Assembly: GCA_947579665.1 (NCBI GenBank)
Contig: OX388344.1
Span: forward strand, 9,728,346 to 9,792,345
Origin: Sympetrum striolatum
Taxonomy: Eukaryota; Arthropoda; Insecta; Odonata; Libellulidae
DNA: 64,000 bases
Direction of reading: 5' to 3'
Position numbers and translations under genes: made by a program. The notes under the pieces were generated by a model. That model did no database searches. It saw only the letters and a list, made by a program, of their open reading frames with translations, and was not told the origin of the DNA. Below, in pieces: positions 58,491 to 64,000 of this stretch (its first letter is position 1; each line of letters begins with the position of its first letter).

Positions 58491-58990
58491 ATGGCAAGTG
58501 ATAACGAAAGTGAAATGTCTGATGTGGATGAAGATGAAGGCATTGAAGACTACGTATCGGATTCAAGCATCTTAAGGATACAGCGCAGCAAGACTCCACT
58601 TTGAAGTAGAGTCATCGATGAATTTTGAAGTAGGCCCGGATGGAAGTGTTCTACACTTTTTAGGACTTTTCTTTGATGATGCAGTGATAGGGCATTCCAC
58701 CTGTGAAACGAATCGGTATGGGGCACAGTGTATTCCTGAAAAATTAATAAAAGTGTACCACCCGTGTATACCATCCCCAACGGCGAGAAGACCACCTACA
58801 GACCACCACACCCCCGCCGTCTTATAGGAAGATACGGAAAAGAAACCGGAAATTTTCGAACTACGCATTCCAAAAAGCGGTTGCCTGCGAAATATCTTAC
58901 CCTAGGATGCCTCCAAACATGCTGCGTAAGAAATTTAAAGAGAAGTAAAAAGATATATTTGATGAAGAAATGAAGACTTCTTGATAACAA
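58491..58990 (+). pseudogene. piggyBac-like transposase N-terminal remnant
   Basis: The ATG at 58,491 opens an acidic N-terminus (ASDNESEMSDVDEDEGIED, then YVSDSS) typical of piggyBac proteins. It breaks at 58,602. From 58,618 a second frame reads NFEVGPDGSVLHFLGLFFDD and then STCETNRYGAQC. This is the start of DDE_Tnp_1_7, whose usual signature is 'F..FF.D..L..I..ETN.YA'. The catalytic core does not follow. Instead an Arg/Lys-rich frame (SYRKIRKRNRKFSNYAFQKA) of unknown origin runs to about 58,950. This is an internally deleted or chimeric relic. Confidence 0.6.
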
Positions 58991-59207
58991 AGGCATTTAT
59001 GAATTTTTCAATTAACTGATGTTTTATCACACACCAAAATTCTGTCTGCATTCTCCCATCCTGCTCCTTCACTGTGGTAACCGTAAAAGAGCAATTTATT
59101 TGTTTATATTTCACGAAATCAAAGAAATAATCCCATTCTTTTATTTCAAAAATAAGAAATGAGTGAAATAACGTTTTAACAGAATAAGGTTCACATTAGT
59201 TTATTTT

Positions 59208-59320
59208 AAACAATATTTTCCTCACATCTCAATAGTATGAACGATGATACATTTTTTTTACTGTGACTTCTGGGGGGGCTACAGCCCCCATAGCCCCCCC
59301 CCCCCCTGGATCCGCCACTG
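59208..59320. repeat. Element end with CAGTGGCGGATCC tip, copy A
   Basis: Almost identical over about 110 bases to 62,209-62,321 ('aacaatattttc', 'tcacatctcaatagtatgaacg', 'actgtgacttctgggggggc', the poly-C run, then GGATCCGCCACTG). Only the right end of the element is present here; the left partner was not found. Confidence 0.75.
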
Positions 59321-59960
59321 TAAATAAGTATCTGATATTCAGACTTTCGTAAAAGGTAACTGAAATGTTAGTGAAAGTGGTAAAATAGCTCAATACGGGT
59401 GAAAATTGTATTGGAACTTTTTTTAACCCTAAGTCCTTGGTGTCCACAAATTCATCTATTAAGATGTCGATTTTTGACACTTCTGGAAGTAGAGTAGTAT
59501 CTGATTTACTGTAGATGCTTCACCGTAATTTTAAGGAAAGAGATCATATCTTACAGCCTCGACACCCGCATCGACTTTTGATACGGAATTATTTGACGGT
59601 AGCCCCTTTCTTTCCTCTTTCCAAATTATGAGCTAAGACCTTTTCTTATCTCTGCTGCATTTAATCGGAGTTAGTGGCAATCTAACAAACGTATGTGAAT
59701 TAGAGAAATGTTTCAAATAGAGAAGATTGTGCAAAGCATTTAAAGTGCGTTTGCACCCACCATTGAATCAAATAAAACGATAAAATATCTAGGAAGAAAG
59801 AGCATAAAATTGAAAAAAGAAAACGGTACACATTCATATTATTCCTCCTATGATGATATGAAGCAAACACCAAGCGCGGAAAAAATAGATCCAAGGAACC
59901 CCTATTTCGGGTATAACATGTTTCACAAATAGATATCCCGTTTACTGAATGCCAAATTTG
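59321..59960. other. Nothing recognised
   Basis: No gene. Possibly interior of a decayed hAT whose right end lies at 60,004. Confidence 0.3.
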
Positions 59961-59962
59961 AA

Positions 59963-60004
59963 CCATCCACGGATATTTCGCGGCACACCGGTTGGAAAGC
60001 ACTG
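59963..60004 (-). mobile_element. hAT-type terminus
   Basis: On the minus strand the tip reads CAGTGCTTTCCAACCGGTGT then GCCGCGAAATATCC. This has the form 'CAGTG-TTCCCAACC-GGTG-GCCGCG' shared by many hAT elements. No partner end or 8-bp duplication found in the window. Confidence 0.5.
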
Positions 60005-61170
60005 CTTCAAAGGATGTACATAATATTCTTAAAACCTTTCATTTACAGTTGGACAATTTTATCATCAACATAACTCGCCCTTCTCTCATTTTGATAAGTG
60101 TTGCGTTAATAACTCTCCAACCGTAGATGTCCGCAAATTCTTAATTTGAAAATTTCTAGCCTCTTTGTATCTCATGCGTCATCGAAACGGCGAAAAGGGT
60201 TTCGGTGAAGCGAGGGTAGCGCAGGGGAGGGAAAGCGATGGGAGGGCTGACGCATAGCGGAGTCTTGAGGTCGTGAAGGGCCTAAAGGCCGCCACACGTT
60301 TGTTTTGCATGTGCAGTTTTAAAACCGTAAGCAAAACGGAGCATGCGTGGGGGCCTTAAGAATGGATAGGAGATAAGAAGGAAGCTGCACATAGGTGAGC
60401 TGTTCTGCAATCCTAATTTGACAGAGTAAAAGTGCTCCATAGAATGGAAGACTTCCTCGTAAGTTTTGAGGATTGTCCTCTTGACCAGCGGTTGCTAATG
60501 GCCTCACGGACATTAACAATTTTCAATCCCACGGAACACTGATATGAAGTTTTCCGTCAGAAGCATGCATACATGAAACAATTTGTATTGCTGCAATGCA
60601 ATTTGCTGTCGCTCGTCTGTGTACGTACATGTAATTCTCAAAGTGCATGAAAATTATTTACTTCGTCGATCAGAATGATTATGTATTCTAAAACCAAAAT
60701 CTTTTTCCCCTCCAATCAAAAAGCCTCCCAACAATTGTGATACCGAATGTTATCAGAAGTCTTTTGAGGATATATAAGGATAAGGTACAGTATGGAATCG
60801 AATATTCCGCTGCCTCATCTAAGCTGCCGCCCATTCTACGCGGCGACGTTTTGCACGCGTAAAGAACACGGGAGAAGGCGTTTGAGAGCGACAATTCAAT
60901 TTCGGGAGAGAAACGGAAAAGATCAGGCGTCGGTTTAACAGCGTGCTTATTAACTCACGCCGTTCAAAACTTTCCGGCAGGCAGGACCTCACTGGAAGGC
61001 ATGATGATTTAAAAGAAATTTCTCGGAAGCGATAAGGTTTTATTCATCTTATGCTTCTCCTGCACAAATTTATTCGATTAGCAACGAATTTCTAAAAGCT
61101 AAGCGTCAATAAAGGCGGATAAATTATTATATTAAAAGTAGAATCCCCATCCGACTATTACACGGCAATG
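60005..61170. other. Gene-free, with two CpG-bearing patches
   Basis: 60,180-60,350 and 60,785-60,985 are rich in CG dinucleotides compared with the flanks. Frames there (60,319-60,519 and 60,688-60,894, minus) are unassigned. Possible regulatory DNA; nothing more can be supported. Confidence 0.35.
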
Positions 61171-61179
61171 ACGAAAGCG

Positions 61180-61637
61180 AATCCAGGTAAAGATGTCACA
61201 GGTAAAATTGCCACGGTAAAAATGACACGGGTAAAAATGTCACGGTAAAATTGTCACGGGCAAAATTGCCACCAAACTCAACCTATCGACTTTTAGCCAA
61301 AGTTATCTTTAAGTGCAGAGACTGTGACAACAATCAAATACGATTTAATTAAAGGAACCCCGCCACCCAACTCATACCATCGGCTTCTAGGCAAAATTAT
61401 CTTTATGTGCAGAGACCGTGACAACAATTATATACTATTTAATTAAAAGAACCCCGCCCACCCCACTCAACCCATCCGCTATCAGCCAATGTTATCTTTA
61501 AGTGCCAAGTGGAAAACAATGCCGCTATGCGATCTAATAATTATGAAAATTCTGCTGTGACATTTTTACCGCCCACAGAATTCCAGTGTGGCATTTTTAC
61601 CGTGGCAACTTACCTGTGACAATTTTACCGCGCACCG
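61180..61637. mobile_element. Foldback-type element with 9-bp target duplication
   Basis: Flanked by ACGAAAGCG (61,171-61,179) and ACGAAAGCA (61,638-61,646), a direct repeat with one mismatch. The left arm is a run of six short units of the type GGTAAAAATGTCAC (61,186-61,270). The right arm carries the same units inverted (61,556-61,630). The centre holds three direct repeats of about 118 bp that share 'GTTATCTTTAAGTGC', 'GACAACAAT' and 'GAACCCCGCC'. A 9-bp duplication with repeat-built inverted arms fits foldback or Mutator-like non-autonomous elements. No coding. Confidence 0.8.
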
Positions 61638-61647
61638 ACGAAAGCAA

Positions 61648-62066
61648 CCGAAGCTCCAATTCTCAATTCCAAAGAAAGGCGATTCAAATGCATCGGTAGC
61701 CACCACTCACACCGTGGATTCCCAAACCTCTTAAAATTAATTCCCCGATCAGACTCTTGGCAGCATCAATATCTTCTCCTCTTCCATTAAAAACAAATGA
61801 CGTTATTTGAAAATTCAAGAAACATTCGACACAATTACATCCTAAATATTGTCACAAAATATTCGTTCGAGTTTTCCTATTTTTCGAGTTAAAATTTCAT
61901 GATTATTTCTATGATTACCGCTTATTGTGGTCAGAAGTTGCCTCGCTTTAGTCGCAATGATTTTAGTCTGATATATTAATCTATTTAGATCATTCATTCA
62001 GGTTTACATTTGTTTATTTTACTTATTCATAAAATCTGAATGCATAATGAACTATAAGAATATAGG
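61648..62066. other. Nothing recognised
   Basis: AT-rich spacer. Confidence 0.3.
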
Positions 62067-62321
62067 CAGTGGCGGATCTAGGATCGAGCTGTGGGGGGGC
62101 TTGAGAGTTGGGATTAAAGATTCATTTTCTATTTATCGATTTTTGTAAGAAATGTTATAAAATTAAACTAAGTATACATATTTGAATTATGCTATCTATC
62201 GTTGTAAATAAACAATATTTTCTTCACATCTCAATAGTATGAACGATGATACATTTTTTTTACTGTGACTTCTGGGGGGGCTACAGCCCCCATAGCCCCC
62301 CCCCCCCTGGATCCGCCACTG
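62067..62321. mobile_element. 255-bp element with CAGTGGCGGATC ends, copy B
   Basis: The left end CAGTGGCGGATCTAGG (62,067) and right end (reversed CAGTGGCGGATCCAGG, ending 62,321) form inverted repeats. G-rich runs follow each tip. Its right 110 bases also occur at 59,208-59,320. The tip is of hAT-like form, but no 8-bp duplication is seen. Non-coding. Confidence 0.7.
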
Positions 62322-62407
62322 ACTGTATCCTCTCACTGAGTTCCCAGTTTGATATGGGATCCCGAGTGAGAAACATGTCTTTACAGCTAGCGGCAGCTTC
62401 GAATATT

Positions 62408-62690
62408 TACGAGAAAAATGTTGCTTGCATACTGCAAGCATATTGATAATACTAATTTCAAGTCGGCATCATATAGAGAGGGTCCTTAAAAAAAAATTGA
62501 ATTGAAAATATTCATATAATTCGCTGCAATTTATTCGTCCGGCATCAAACCTGGGTCATCTGGTCATACTTACTAAGCAGCGCAACATAAGATCACCATC
62601 TCTAGCTATATGTGAAAATTCAAGCAGCAGTATTGGGTGCACAGCCTCAAACGACGTCTTACTTTTCTCACATATTCCTTATAGTAGGTA
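62408..62690 (-). repeat. Truncated B-box element
   Basis: Starts ACGAGAAAAATGTTGCTTGC with hairpin GCTTGCATACTGCAAGC (62,423-62,439). Contains one degraded B-box motif (GGCATCAAACC, about 62,540) and 'gaaaattcaagcag'. Corresponds to the first 280 bases of an array unit. It immediately precedes the Harbinger gene. Confidence 0.8.
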
Positions 62691-62754
62691 TACCTACTAT
62701 AGTGGCTCAAGTTCATTAGCAGTCTTGAAGTCTCAATCGGCCAGTGGCTCATAT

Positions 62755-64000
62755 AAAAATTTCACAAGAATGTCTCCGAGTGATTTAGAATTTTTGATTA
62801 ATATGGCAGGTCCAAAAATCTCGAAAAAAGATACAACATTAAGGAAAGCCATTCCTGTTCCAAGATAGGCTGGCTCTTACGTTTCTTGGCAAGTGGTGAT
62901 TCATACGTTAGTCTTCAGTACCTGTTTAAAATATCCAAGCAATCCATCAGCTGCATCATTCCAGAAGTTTGTGAAGCTCTCATTGAAAATTTACTTACAG
63001 GTAAAGGAAAAGTTTTATTTATTACAACTTAAGAAGCTAACAATCACTTAGACTTAATACAAATACATACTAAGACATTAATTAGATGCAGAAGAAAACA
63101 CGGGTAGAGTTATTCAATAAGTCTCCGAATGTCAACATTTTCCTCGGAAGATGTAGTAGCTGCTGAAATATTTGTTGTTGGACTATCTTCAGAGGTAACG
63201 GAGCTATATGGATTGAATGGTTGAGGACTTTGAGAATACGAGGGAGAAGGTTGAATATGATGGGGAAGTTGAGAATATGATGGGGAAAAAGAGTTTGGAG
63301 AATGAATTGAAGGATTAGTAGAATGTTGAGGTGGGTTCATTCGGGATTGAAAACTTGTCCCTTGATAGGGTAGTCAATTGGGCTGGAGGATAAATTTAGT
63401 CATAAAACCCCATATTTGCTATTAGGAAGTCACCTAAAATTTTGTTCTGTATTGCACATCTTCATCTTTCGCTGAATTTTCTCAGTTTGGCAGCCAACAT
63501 GTTGCCGAAATGCTGAAATTCATCTTCGCTACTTTTCTGCAAACAGGCAGCTAAAAATTCAAATGCCTTTTCAAGGCGTTGGTCCACCTTCCACCACCTC
63601 CACCTTCCTTCCACCTTCTTTCTTTTTCTTGGAGGCTGAAATTCGCTCTGTTCTGTAACTTGAGTTGTATGCGGTGGTGTCTCTCCTGATTATTCACATT
63701 CCATTGACTCATTACTATTAAAAAAAACTATTATATCTTTAAATAGTAACTAAACAATAATAAAATTTCCTTTAATGACAATGAACTCGCGTATTACTCT
63801 GTTTTACAGTTGCCGAAAACAGAAAAGGAATGGCTGTTTGTGGCAAAGCAATTGCTGTCCACAATTTTTCATATTAATTTCAAGAATTGTGGAATTTCCC
63901 ACATGCATTGGGGTCAATTGATGGAAAATATGTGATATTTATGCCAAGGTAGAATTTCTGGCAGTGGGGTTTTTATGAATACAGATCTTTACAAAAAACT
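62755..64000 (+). pseudogene. PIF/Harbinger transposase, partial (runs off the window)
   Basis: Exon 1 reads FTRMSPSDLEFLINMAGPKI, then KKDTTLRKAIPV. After a shift near 62,870 it continues RFLASGDSYVSLQYLFKISK and SCIIPEVCEALIENL. A GT (AG/GTAAAG) at 63,001 and an AG (CTGTTTTACAG) at 63,808 bound an intron of about 808 nt. Exon 2 reads LPKTEKEWLFVAKQ and, after a shift, FPHALGSIDGKYVIFMP, holding the first catalytic Asp (GSIDGK). The remaining acidic residues lie beyond base 64,000. Frameshifts suggest an inactive copy. Confidence 0.85.
63110..63720 (-). pseudogene. Harbinger partner protein (BESS-like C-terminus), antisense within the transposase intron
   Basis: The minus strand reads PPRKRKKVEGR, then EKAFEFLAACLQKSSEDEFQ and HFGNMLAAKLRKF. 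This resembles the C-terminal BESS-type segment ('E..FG..LA..LR') of the MADF/Myb-like second protein of insect Harbinger elements. One-base shifts follow. A Pro/Ser-rich stretch (63,340-63,110) ends at a stop. The N-terminal MADF domain was not found in the window part examined. Encoding the partner on the opposite strand is common in this superfamily; lying inside the intron is less usual. Confidence 0.6.

Overview
This is an AT-rich animal nuclear window. The mix of decayed element families (piggyBac, Tigger/pogo, PIF-Harbinger with a MADF/BESS-type partner, Merlin, Penelope-like, jockey/CR1-like LINEs, TA-flanked MITEs) points to an arthropod, probably an insect. The species cannot be read from the sequence. 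No bacterial-style operon, rRNA or CRISPR array is present. No complete intact protein gene was found; nearly every long reading frame is a broken transposon gene or a shadow of one.

Layout. 1-16 kb: dispersed non-coding repeats, a piggyBac transposase cut by a 1.1-kb B-box element (9.1-10.8 kb), a pair of tRNA-derived SINE copies (11.5-11.9 kb), a CpG-rich patch (13.5-13.95 kb), a tandem/inverted repeat family holding a 77-bp palindromic MITE (14.8-15.9 kb), and a candidate exon on the minus strand (15,965-16,024). 16.8-22.2 kb: a three-level nest, a Penelope-like element interrupted by a LINE that is interrupted by a TTAA-flanked piggyBac, followed by a LINE C-terminus. 22.8-24.8 kb: another piggyBac. 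26.2-26.9 kb: a Myb/SANT-like gene with one stop. 27-32 kb: no recognised gene.

32.0-38.1 kb is the most unusual region: a tandem array with a period of about 1,097-1,167 bp. Each unit is itself built of about six diverged monomers of about 146-177 bp, and each monomer carries a tRNA B-box-like motif. One unit of the same length sits alone inside the piggyBac gene at 9.4-10.5 kb, so the unit looks both mobile and satellite-forming. 38.1-38.8 kb: LINE ORF1 remnant. 38.8-52 kb: very AT-rich, with degenerate tandem repeats, a 2.25-kb element with 24-bp perfect terminal inverted repeats, and a multi-exon minus-strand gene model containing a Merlin transposase domain (44.8-46.1 kb). A CpG-bearing candidate 5' exon lies at 52.06-52.23 kb.

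52.6-55.2 kb: a complete but dead Tigger element with TA duplications. 56.2-56.7 kb: LINE RT remnant. 58.5-59.0 kb: piggyBac N-terminal remnant. 61.2-61.6 kb: a foldback element with a 9-bp target duplication. 62.1-62.3 kb: a short element with CAGTGGCGG ends. 62.75-64.0 kb: a Harbinger transposase whose intron holds an antisense partner gene; it runs off the window edge.
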